A stretch of 64,000 nt of DNA, from assembly GCF_007993815.1 (NCBI RefSeq), contig NZ_VJWE01000014.1:1-64000 (forward strand), given 5' to 3'. Shown piece after piece: positions 8,507 to 15,733 of the stretch (position 1 is its first letter; the number at the start of each line of letters is the position of its first letter). The DNA comes from Acidovorax delafieldii. GTDB taxonomy: Bacteria; Pseudomonadota; Gammaproteobacteria; Burkholderiales; Burkholderiaceae_C. The notes under the pieces were generated by a model. It made no database searches, was not told the origin of the DNA, and was given only the letters and a program-made list of their open reading frames with translations. The translations under genes were made by a program, and so were the position numbers.

Positions 8507-9569
8507 AGGCCGTCTGCGTCGCCACGCCAGCCGATTCAAAACTCGCCATCTCGCGCAGCACGGCGCAGGCCGATTGCAGCAACGGCCAGGCCAGCGCCGC
8601 GCCCGACCCCTCGCCCAGGCGCAGGCCCAAGTCCAGCAAGGGCTCTGCCTGCATCTGCGCCAGCATCAGGCTGTGGCCCCGTTCGCCCGAACGGTGGGCA
8701 AACACGCAGCGCTGCAGCACCTGCGGCGCAATGCGGCTGGCCACCAGCACGGCCGCGCTGGTGATGAAACCGTCCACCACAATCACGCGCCGCTCGGCCG
8801 CTGCCTGCAGCACTGCGCCCACCAGCGTGGCCACCTCGTAGCCACCCAGGGCAGCCAGAGCCTCCAACGGGCTGGTGGCGCCGGCATTGGCGTCCAGCGC
8901 CTGCTGCAGCACCGCACGCTTGCGTTCGATGCCTGCAGAATCCAGCCCGGTGCCCGCCCCCGTCACCTCGGCCAGCGGCAACCCCGCCAGGCGCGCCAGC
9001 AGCAGCGATGCCACCGAGGTGTTGGCAATGCCCATCTCGCCCAGCAGCAAGGCGTTACCCGGCAGCCCACGCACCACCTCCACCCCGTTGGCCAGCGCCT
9101 GGGCGCATTGCTCGGCACTCATGGCCGGGCCGACGGAGGCATCCTGCGTGCCGGCTGCCACCTTGCGCAGCAACAAGCGGGGCTGGCCGGGCGCTGCATC
9201 GCGCGCAACAATGGGCTTGGCCACGCCGCAGTCCACCACCGTAAGGCCCAGGCCGTGCTGGCGCGCCAGCACGCTCACGGCCGCCCCACCCGCCAGAAAG
9301 TTCTCCACCATCTGCCAGGTCACATCGCTCGGGAACGCCGACACACCCCGCGCGGCCAGGCCGTGGTCGCCCGCGCACACCAGCATCTGGGGAGCGTGCA
9401 GCACGGGGGATTCGGTGCCCAGAATCGCGCCCAGGCGCATCGCCAGGCGCTCCAGCAGGCCCAGCGAGCCCAGGGGCTTGGTCTTGTGGTCAATGACGTG
9501 CTGCAGGCGGTTGGCCAACGCGGCATCATGCAGGTCAGCAACGGATGGAATTGCGAAAGGTGAGGTCAT
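8505..9569 (-). CDS. cobT: Nicotinate-nucleotide:dimethylbenzimidazole phosphoribosyltransferase
   Basis: Enzyme of 354 aa (CobT/CobU_BluB family) that transfers phosphoribose from nicotinate mononucleotide to dimethylbenzimidazole, giving alpha-ribazole phosphate for the lower loop of cobalamin. Seen: the N-terminal KPLGSLG motif, GEMGIANTS, and the C-terminal LGEGSGAALA containing the conserved Glu. This is not the CobT subunit of the aerobic cobaltochelatase. Start at ATG 9569. The start codon overlaps, on the opposite strand, the likely start codon of the methyltransferase gene. It is separated from the main corrinoid operon by that plus-strand gene, so it is its own transcription unit. 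Confidence 0.93.
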   Translation of the reverse strand: MTSPFAIPSVADLHDAALANRLQHVIDHKTKPLGSLGLLERLAMRLGAILGTESPVLHAPQMLVCAGDHGLAARGVSAFPSDVTWQMVENFLAGGAAVSVLARQHGLGLTVVDCGVAKPIVARDAAPGQPRLLLRKVAAGTQDASVGPAMSAEQCAQALANGVEVVRGLPGNALLLGEMGIANTSVASLLLARLAGLPLAEVTGAGTGLDSAGIERKRAVLQQALDANAGATSPLEALAALGGYEVATLVGAVLQAAAERRVIVVDGFITSAAVLVASRIAPQVLQRCVFAHRSGERGHSLMLAQMQAEPLLDLGLRLGEGSGAALAWPLLQSACAVLREMASFESAGVATQTA

Positions 9570-10356
9570 GGTGATGGAAAACACAAGGAACGCCGTGCAC
9601 AAAGCGGCACAGCAGGGTTTTGAAAAAGAGGCACAGGCCTATGCGCGCGGCAGGCCGGACTACCCGGCGGCGCTGTCGGCCTGGCTGGCACAGGCCTTGG
9701 GCCTGGGCCCCGGCCGCGAGGTGGCCGATGTGGGTGCGGGCACCGGCAAGTTCACCGCCCTGCTTGCGACCACCGGGGCCACGGTGGTGGGCGTGGAGCC
9801 CGTGGACGCCATGCGCGCCAAGATCGACGCCCTGCAACTGCCCAAGGTGCGCGCCGTGGCGGGCACGGCGCAAGCCATTCCGCTGCCATCCGGCACGCTG
9901 GATGCCGTGGTCTGTGCGCAGGCCTTCCACTGGTTTGCCACCCGCGAAGCCCTGGACGAATTCCACCGCGTGCTGCGGCCGGGCGGCAAGCTGGGCCTGG
10001 TGTGGAATGTGCGCGATGAGTCGGTGGACTGGGTGGCGGAGCTCACCACCATCATCACGCCCCACGAGGGCGATGCCCCGCGCTTCTACAAGGGCGACTG
10101 GCGCAAACCCTTTCCACACCCCGGTTTCGGCCCATTGGTCGAGACCCGGCTGATCCACGAGCATGTGGGGCCACCCCAGCAGGTCATCGTGGACCGATTC
10201 ATGTCGATCAGCTTCATTGCAGCCCTGCCCGATGCCGAACGCACCGCAGTGCGCGCGCAGATCGAGGCCTTGATAGAGCGGCACCTCGCGCTGCGCGGGC
10301 AGGACACCGTGCGCTTTCCGTACACCACCCTCGCCTGCCACTGCGAACGGCTGTGA
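9568..10356 (+). CDS. SAM-dependent methyltransferase, class I
   Basis: Protein of 262 aa with a Rossmann-type SAM-binding domain: motif I VADVGAGTGKF (about residues 51-61), the acidic residue after GVEP, and a Methyltransf_11-like core ending near HRVLRPGGKLGLVWN. The substrate is not evident. ATG at 9568 has AAAGG seven bases upstream; ATG 9574 with GAGG eight bases upstream is an alternative. With the first start, its ATG and that of cobT overlap head to head by two bases. It is the only plus-strand gene inside the corrinoid region and converges with cobQ. No sequence feature ties it to corrin methylation. Confidence 0.82.
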   Translation: MVMENTRNAVHKAAQQGFEKEAQAYARGRPDYPAALSAWLAQALGLGPGREVADVGAGTGKFTALLATTGATVVGVEPVDAMRAKIDALQLPKVRAVAGTAQAIPLPSGTLDAVVCAQAFHWFATREALDEFHRVLRPGGKLGLVWNVRDESVDWVAELTTIITPHEGDAPRFYKGDWRKPFPHPGFGPLVETRLIHEHVGPPQQVIVDRFMSISFIAALPDAERTAVRAQIEALIERHLALRGQDTVRFPYTTLACHCERL

Positions 10357-10387
10357 GGAGCTGCGGCGCATCACAGTAGCCGGTTTC

Positions 10388-11881
10388 CTACCGCGCCACC
10401 AATGCATCCAGCACGCCCGGTGTGAAGCTGCTACCCAGAAAACCCGCCAGGCCGTCAAACACGCCGTCCAGCGTGGGCACCTGGGCACCAAACAGCGCGT
10501 GCAGCACCGCAGCGTCCTCGAACAGGCCGTGCAGGTACACACCCAGCACGTTGCCTGCCGCGTTCTGCCAGGCGATGCCGGGGATGACCTCGCGCGCCAC
10601 ATCGCCCTTGGCAGCCATGGCGGGGTGCTGGGCGGTCCGGCCGTGGTGGATTTCGTAGCCCGTGGCGGACACACCCGCCAGCGCGGCCCAGGCCCCCAAC
10701 ACCGCACCAAACTGCGCCTGGGTGCGTTGCACGGTCTTGGCAACCTCAAAGGTGGTGACCAGCGGCAGCAGGCCCAGGCCCGGCGCATTGCCGTCGATGC
10801 CTGCGGTATCGATCAATGCCTCGCCCAGCATCTGCAGGCCGCCACACACGCCCAGCACCGTGCCACCCTGCCCCGCGTGATGGGCAATGGCCTGGTCCAG
10901 CCCTTGCGCGCGCAGCCAGGCCAGGTCGGCAGCGGTGGCCTTGGAGCCCGGCAGCACCACCCAGTCGGTGGGCTTGAGGCCCGCCAGGTCGGCCGGGCTG
11001 CGCGCCCAGATCAGGCGCACGCCGGGCACGTTCTTGAGTGGCTGGAACTCGTCGAGGTTGCTGATGCGCGGGTAGGCGATGACAGCCACGGTGGTGTGCA
11101 CCGCGCCCGCTGACAACGTGCGGTCATCAAACACGCCGTCCTCCTCGGGCAGGCCATGGCGCCATTGCATGGGGATGGTGGCCACGGTGGGCACACCCGT
11201 GAGGTCTTGCAGCATCTGCGGCGCAGGCGCCAGCAGGCTGGCATCGCCGCGAAACTTGTTAAGCACAAAGCCTTGGATCAGCGCGCGCTCGTCCTCGGGC
11301 AGCAGCGCCCAGGTGCCATACAGGTGGGCGAACGCGCCGCCCCGGTCGATGTCGGTCACCAGCAGGCAGCGCGCATCGGCATGGCGGGCCACGCGCATGT
11401 TCACGATGTCGCTCGCGTGCAGGTTGATCTCTGCGGGCGAACCGGCGCCCTCGATCACCACCACGTCGTTCTCGGCGCGCAGTGCATCCAGCGCCGCGGC
11501 GATCTGCGGCCACACCTTTTCGCTGCGGCCGCGCCAGGGCATGGCGGTGAGCTCGGCGCTCACCTGCCCCATCAGCACGACCTGGCTGTGCGTGTCGGCC
11601 TCGGGCTTGAGCAGCAGCGGGTTCATGCGCACCTCAGGCTCGGCACGCGCAGCCAGGGCCTGGAAATACTGGGCGCTGCCGATTTCACCCATCACACCCG
11701 CAGGGCCCGACACCACACGTGCGTTGTTGCTCATGTTCTGTGCCTTGAACGGAGCAACCTTCAGACCCTGGTTGCTGTAGTAGCGGCACAGCGCCGTGGT
11801 GAGCCAGCTTTTGCCCGCGCCGCTGGTGGTGCCAAGCACCATCACACAACGGGCCAATTGGGGAGCAGAGTTTTCAGTCAA
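10388..11881 (-). CDS. cobQ: Cobyric acid synthase
   Basis: Glutamine-dependent amidotransferase of 497 aa that amidates positions b, d, e and g of adenosylcobyrinic a,c-diamide. The N-terminal ATP-binding domain has GTTSGAGKSW. The C-terminal type I glutaminase-like domain has the nucleophile Cys in VLGVCGGLQMLG and the later GYEIHHG. The start is TTG at 11881: its bases overlap the stop of the DUF3037 gene (TTGA), and the protein begins at the usual point with no ATG available. It is the last gene of the long corrinoid operon. Length matches the family (about 480-500). Confidence 0.93.
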   Translation of the reverse strand: MTENSAPQLARCVMVLGTTSGAGKSWLTTALCRYYSNQGLKVAPFKAQNMSNNARVVSGPAGVMGEIGSAQYFQALAARAEPEVRMNPLLLKPEADTHSQVVLMGQVSAELTAMPWRGRSEKVWPQIAAALDALRAENDVVVIEGAGSPAEINLHASDIVNMRVARHADARCLLVTDIDRGGAFAHLYGTWALLPEDERALIQGFVLNKFRGDASLLAPAPQMLQDLTGVPTVATIPMQWRHGLPEEDGVFDDRTLSAGAVHTTVAVIAYPRISNLDEFQPLKNVPGVRLIWARSPADLAGLKPTDWVVLPGSKATAADLAWLRAQGLDQAIAHHAGQGGTVLGVCGGLQMLGEALIDTAGIDGNAPGLGLLPLVTTFEVAKTVQRTQAQFGAVLGAWAALAGVSATGYEIHHGRTAQHPAMAAKGDVAREVIPGIAWQNAAGNVLGVYLHGLFEDAAVLHALFGAQVPTLDGVFDGLAGFLGSSFTPGVLDALVAR

Positions 11882-12270
11882 GGCAGTGGGCGGACCATGC
11901 GGTCCATGATGTGTTCAAGTGCTGCAGCCGCATCGGTGCAGCGGCCCGTGTGGACGGGAGAGGTCTGGATGATGGCGCTGCGTTTGGCGGTGAGCCAGTG
12001 AAAGCGCTGGCGGTACGGCAGGCGCGCAATGGGGCCACAGCCTTCGTCGCCCGCACAGATGGCCACGATGGCGGCCAGGTGGCGGCGCACGGCGTCAATG
12101 TCGGCGTGCGGGTCCATGGCCAGCAGGCGCGCCTCGTCGAGCGCGATGGCAGCCTGGAGAAAGCCGGTGCGCTGGCACGAGAGGATCACGCCCGCGTTGA
12201 TGAATTCCTCGCGCTCCACGCGCGGCACCACGCGCACGATGGCGTAGTCATACACCTCAGGCACGTGCAT
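11878..12270 (-). CDS. DUF3037 protein, partner of the HipA-like kinase
   Basis: Protein of 130 aa matching DUF3037, opening with the typical YDYAIVRVVPRVEREEFINAGVI. No signal peptide or membrane segment is seen and no enzymatic motif is recognised. Its ATG at 12270 lies 14 bases inside the end of the HipA-like gene, and its stop overlaps the TTG start of cobQ, so it is translated with both. DUF3037 genes are, from memory, repeatedly found beside HipA-family kinase genes. Function is unknown: it might be a substrate, adaptor or antagonist of the kinase. Its place inside a cobalamin operon is unusual. Confidence 0.82.
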   Translation of the reverse strand: MHVPEVYDYAIVRVVPRVEREEFINAGVILSCQRTGFLQAAIALDEARLLAMDPHADIDAVRRHLAAIVAICAGDEGCGPIARLPYRQRFHWLTAKRSAIIQTSPVHTGRCTDAAAALEHIMDRMVRPLP

Positions 12271-13051
12271 CGGCGGCCTCCTTCAGTGCATTCACCCAGG
12301 TGGCGCGCCCGGCCAGGCGGGCGCAGAAGTAGTCCACATAGGCCTGGCGGTGGGTAGGGGCAGCGGTCAGCAGGCCTTCTTCGTGATCTGCACCGGCCAG
12401 CACCAAAAACTCGTCGGGCACCTCGGCCAGGATGCCCGCCACCACCTCGGGCGTGAGGCGCGCGGCCAGCTCGGCATCCACCTGCGCGAGCAGCGTGGCC
12501 CGGGCCAGCAGCACATGGTCGGCAATGGGCGCAAAAGGTTTGGCGGGCAGGGCCACCGTGCCGTTCCAGGCGTGGTGAAAGGTCAGCGCCGCACCGTGGT
12601 CGATGAGCCAGGGCTGGCGGTGCCACATCAGCAGATTGGTGTTGCGCGCGGTGCGGTCCACATTGCCCACCAGCGCGTCGAACCACACGAGGCGTGATGC
12701 GAAATCATCCGACACCACATCCACCGCCGGGTCGAAATTGAGCGCGCCCGACAGGTAATCCAGCCCCACGTTCAGGCCACCGCTGGCGCGCACCAGGTCC
12801 TGGATCTCCGGGTCGGGCTCGGTCTGCGCCAGGGCGGGGTCGAGCAGGGCCAGCACGATGTCGGGCACGGGCAGGCCCAGCGCACGGGCGATGCCACCCG
12901 CGATCATTTCAGCCAGCAGGGCGCGCACGCCCTGCCCTGCGCCACGGAACTTGAGCACGTAGGTGCCCAGGTCGTCGCCTTCGACGATGGCGGGCATGGA
13001 GCCACCTTCACGCAGCGGCGTGACGTAGCGATTGACGGTGATGGTTCTCAC
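12257..13051 (-). CDS. HipA-family kinase-like protein
   Basis: Protein of 264 aa related to HipA-type serine/threonine kinases but shorter than HipA (about 440 aa). The ATP-binding lysine is Lys34 (TYVLKFRG). The catalytic-loop-like motif is GNVDRTARNTN (Asp132, Asn137, Asn139) and the metal-binding DFG equivalent is LIDHG (Asp151). All key residues look present, so kinase activity is plausible. Start is GTG at 13051, with GGAG upstream; it overlaps the cobC stop as GTGA. The next gene (DUF3037) overlaps it by 14 bases. No HipB-type antitoxin gene is beside it. Target and role are unknown. Confidence 0.8.
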   Translation of the reverse strand: MRTITVNRYVTPLREGGSMPAIVEGDDLGTYVLKFRGAGQGVRALLAEMIAGGIARALGLPVPDIVLALLDPALAQTEPDPEIQDLVRASGGLNVGLDYLSGALNFDPAVDVVSDDFASRLVWFDALVGNVDRTARNTNLLMWHRQPWLIDHGAALTFHHAWNGTVALPAKPFAPIADHVLLARATLLAQVDAELAARLTPEVVAGILAEVPDEFLVLAGADHEEGLLTAAPTHRQAYVDYFCARLAGRATWVNALKEAADARA

Positions 13052-14127
13052 AAGGTCTCCCTCGATCCGATGGAATGCGGGATGGTACGGCCCGCAGGGC
13101 CCAAGACGGCCTGCCATGCGGCCCGCAGCGCATCTTGTGCGGCGGGCGCCAGCACCCCCAGGCGCACCGTGCCCGGCAGGCCGAACGACGCCGCATCGCG
13201 CAGCTTGATGCCACTGGCGCGCAGCGCAGCCAGATCGCTCTGCAACGTGTGGGTAGCGGGCTGCACGCAGAAATAGTTGGCCAGGCTGCCCGCGTGCACA
13301 GCCCAGCCCAGATCGGTGCACAGCGTCTGCTGGCGCGCCTTCCAATCGCCCAGAGTGCGCAGGCTGTGCACCAGCCATTGCTGCACGGTGGCTTGCGTCC
13401 ACGCCTGCAGCAGTGCCACGCCGTGGGCACCCACAGGCCAGGAAGACGCCAGGGCCGTCAGCCCCAGCGCCTGCTCTTCACAGTCTGGCGGCGCAATCGC
13501 ATAGGCGGCACGTACACCCGTCAGCCCCAGGGCCTTGTTGGGGGTCCAGAGCTGCCAGCAGGCCGAGGGCATGAGCGGCGACGGCGCGCCAGCCCATGCG
13601 CCCTCCGCGCCGAGCCGCAGGGGGACATACGCGCAGTCGAGCACACGCCAGGCAACGTCGGCATCGCTTTGTCGCCAACCGCGCAACGAAGGATCTTCCA
13701 CACCCAGAGGGCTCGAGGGCTCGCACGCCCATTGCAGGCCCGCTGCGGCGCCGCCGCCCCGCAGCACCTCCAGCCCGCGCACCTGCGCGGCCTGGGCGTA
13801 GTCGCCATAGCTGTGTGGCGGCACGGCCACCTGCACCGCGCCCTGCTGTGCGGCCAGCGCGGTGATGCGGTGGATGAACTCGCTGGCACTGGCCGCCAGC
13901 GCGATGCGCCCCGGCACCACGCCATGGAAGGCGCCGAGGGCCTCGCGCAGCGCCGTGTAGGCCGGGTCGGGGTAGCGCGTGGCGTCGGCCGCCTGCACGG
14001 CGTGCAGCGCCTCGGGGCATGGCCCGCAGGCGTTGCTGTTGGTCGAGAAATCAAACACCGGAACGCCCGCGGCGTCCGGGCCACCGTGCAACGGCGTGGG
14101 CGCAGAGAAACGACGCGGCGAGCTCAT
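13048..14127 (-). CDS. cobC: PLP-dependent threonine-phosphate decarboxylase-like enzyme (CobC/CobD)
   Basis: Class I/II aminotransferase-fold protein of 359 aa. Homologs (CobD of Salmonella, CobC of Pseudomonas denitrificans) make the aminopropanol arm of cobalamin from threonine phosphate. Seen: DFSTNSNACGP near the N-terminus, RYPDPAYTALREAL, the PLP-lysine region TPNKALGLTGVRAAYA, and a C-terminal R-rich carboxylate-binding end (GTVRLGVL). ATG at 14127 overlaps the cbiB stop as ATGA, and the stop overlaps the GTG of the HipA-like gene. Pairing with CbiB, which attaches this product, supports the assignment. The gene name differs between nomenclatures. Confidence 0.88.
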   Translation of the reverse strand: MSSPRRFSAPTPLHGGPDAAGVPVFDFSTNSNACGPCPEALHAVQAADATRYPDPAYTALREALGAFHGVVPGRIALAASASEFIHRITALAAQQGAVQVAVPPHSYGDYAQAAQVRGLEVLRGGGAAAGLQWACEPSSPLGVEDPSLRGWRQSDADVAWRVLDCAYVPLRLGAEGAWAGAPSPLMPSACWQLWTPNKALGLTGVRAAYAIAPPDCEEQALGLTALASSWPVGAHGVALLQAWTQATVQQWLVHSLRTLGDWKARQQTLCTDLGWAVHAGSLANYFCVQPATHTLQSDLAALRASGIKLRDAASFGLPGTVRLGVLAPAAQDALRAAWQAVLGPAGRTIPHSIGSRETL

Positions 14128-15128
14128 GCATGCGCCCAGGCAAACACCACCAGCACCAGCAACTGCAGGCCCGCCACCACGGGCACCATGGCCAGCACCA
14201 CCTGCATGCCCAGGCGTGCAGCGCGCCGCGTATCGAGCGGCCCCGCCCGGCGGCCCTTGCTGTGCAGCGTGTACACCCCGGGCTTGGCCAGGCGCACGTT
14301 CAACGCCAGTGCCATGGCCGCCATGGGCCAGCCGCTGTTGGGCGATGGCGTCTTGCGTGCCTGGCGGGCCAGTGCAGCGAACGGCAGTCCCCTGGCGACC
14401 ACCGCCAGCAACAAGGCGGTGATGCGGGCCGGCACCCACGACAGCACATCGTCCGCCCGCGCCGCCCACTTGCCCGCCCATTGCCAGTAGCGCCCGCTGC
14501 GCATGCCGGGGTAGCCCCACATGGCGTCGGCCGTATTGGCCATGCGGTACAGCGCAGCCCCCGGCAGGCCCAGCAGCGCAAACCAGAACAGCGGCGCCAC
14601 CACGGAATCGTTGAGGTTCTCGGCCAGCGACTCGATGGCCGACTCGCGCACTTGAACGGCGGTGAGCGCGCTTACATCCCGGCTCACCAGCCGGGCCAGC
14701 TGCGCACGCCCGGCAGGCAGCGATTGGCCCAGCGCCACCTCCACCGCCAGCACCTCGTCGTGCAGCATGCGCCAGGCCAGCAGGGGCTTGAGCAGCAGCG
14801 CCAGCATGCCGAGGGCAAGCCAGCCCATCAGCGTCAACGCCAGGTGCTGCAACCACCAGGAAACTATCAAAACAATAGCAGCCAAGGCAATCCACACTAG
14901 CGCCCCCAGCCAAAAACGCCGAAAGTCCTGTGCCACAGGCGTCAGCGGGGCCACCCGCTCGCCCCCCCAGTGCAAGGCCGTGCCCATCCACACCACCGGG
15001 TGCCAGCGGGCGGGCGGCTCCCCCAACCACCAGTCAATGGCCAGTGCCAGCAGCGGCACTCCCATCCACACCGCTGCCGCAGGCCAGCCCAGGCCAGGGA
15101 GCAGTAGCAAGGACCAGTGCTCGGACAC
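14124..15128 (-). CDS. cbiB: Adenosylcobinamide-phosphate synthase
   Basis: Inner-membrane protein of 334 aa (CobD/CbiB family) that joins adenosylcobyric acid to aminopropanol phosphate. Four or more hydrophobic segments are visible. Conserved stretches include DWWLGEPPARWHPVVWMG near the N-terminus and RESAIESLAENLNDSVVAPLFW in the middle, plus KTPSPNSGWPMAAMA. Start is GTG at 15128, six bases after the cobO stop. Oddity: one transmembrane helix (about residues 70-90, GALVWIALAAIVLIV) is encoded by a copy of dispersed repeat A with AT-richer codons than its surroundings. Confidence 0.9.
   Translation of the reverse strand: MSEHWSLLLLPGLGWPAAAVWMGVPLLALAIDWWLGEPPARWHPVVWMGTALHWGGERVAPLTPVAQDFRRFWLGALVWIALAAIVLIVSWWLQHLALTLMGWLALGMLALLLKPLLAWRMLHDEVLAVEVALGQSLPAGRAQLARLVSRDVSALTAVQVRESAIESLAENLNDSVVAPLFWFALLGLPGAALYRMANTADAMWGYPGMRSGRYWQWAGKWAARADDVLSWVPARITALLLAVVARGLPFAALARQARKTPSPNSGWPMAAMALALNVRLAKPGVYTLHSKGRRAGPLDTRRAARLGMQVVLAMVPVVAGLQLLVLVVFAWAHA
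14861..14919 (-). repeat. Palindromic repeat A, copy inside cbiB
   Basis: Read on the minus strand it contains GCGCTA, then GCC, then GCTGCTATT and a TTTTGATAG-like end. It aligns with the copies in cobU and the enoyl-CoA hydratase gene and is translated in the same frame as both. Confidence 0.75.
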
Positions 15129-15134
15129 AATGGC

Positions 15135-15704
15135 TCAGTCTTCGATGCCGCGCTGCGCGGGAATGCCCGCCTTGAACGCGTGCTTGATCAGCTGCATCTC
15201 GGTCACGGTGTCGGCCAGCTCGATGATCTCGGGGGGGCAGCGGCGGCCGGTGAGGCACACGTGCACGTCCTTGGGCCGATCGCGCAGGGTCTGCAACACG
15301 CCGTCGAGCGGCAGCCAGCCGTAGATCAGCGGGTAGGTGATCTCGTCCAGCACCACCAGAAAATGCTCTCCCGACAGGATGGCGGCGCGCGCCTTTTCCC
15401 AGCCGTCGCGCGCGAGCTGGGCCGAGTGCTCCAGGTCCTTGCTCTTCCAGCTGAAGCCGTCGCCCAGGCCTTCGATGGGCAGGCCAATCTGCTCGAACAT
15501 GCGGTGCTCGCCAAAACGCGCGGTGGGCACCTTCATGAACTGGAAGATCTTCACGGCCTTGCCCCGGCCATGGGCGCGCAGCGCCAGGCCAAAGGCGGCC
15601 GTGCTTTTGCCCTTGCCGTCGCCGGTGTTGACGATGACAAGGCCCCGGCGTTCGCCCTCGGGTTTTTCGTAGCGTTTTTCGGTGGGTGGGGTTTCGATCT
15701 GCAT
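15135..15704 (-). CDS. cobO: Cob(I)yrinic acid a,c-diamide adenosyltransferase (CobO/BtuR)
   Basis: Enzyme of 189 aa that puts the 5'-deoxyadenosyl group on cob(I)yrinic acid diamide, and on other corrinoids for salvage. The P-loop [12 protein letters not shown] (about residues 28-39) binds ATP. Other family stretches are [25 protein letters not shown] and [17 protein letters not shown] at 15704 (MQIETPP) is chosen over longer in-frame starts. It lies 29 bases after the cobN-like gene and six bases before cbiB. Length matches BtuR/CobO. Confidence 0.94.
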   Translation of the reverse strand: MQIETPPTEKRYEKPEGERRGLVIVNTGDGKGKSTAAFGLALRAHGRGKAVKIFQFMKVPTARFGEHRMFEQIGLPIEGLGDGFSWKSKDLEHSAQLARDGWEKARAAILSGEHFLVVLDEITYPLIYGWLPLDGVLQTLRDRPKDVHVCLTGRRCPPEIIELADTVTEMQLIKHAFKAGIPAQRGIED

Positions 15705-15733
15705 GGTGTCGATTCTTTCAGAGAGACCGGGCA

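Noticed and set aside
8505..9569. cobT as the CobT subunit of the aerobic cobaltochelatase, partner of the CobN-like protein
   Set aside because: The motifs KPLGSLG and LGEGSGAALA identify the phosphoribosyltransferase; the shared name is a nomenclature clash.
12257..13051. Classic HipAB toxin-antitoxin system
   Set aside because: No HipB-like HTH gene is adjacent, the protein is much shorter than HipA, and the partner is DUF3037.
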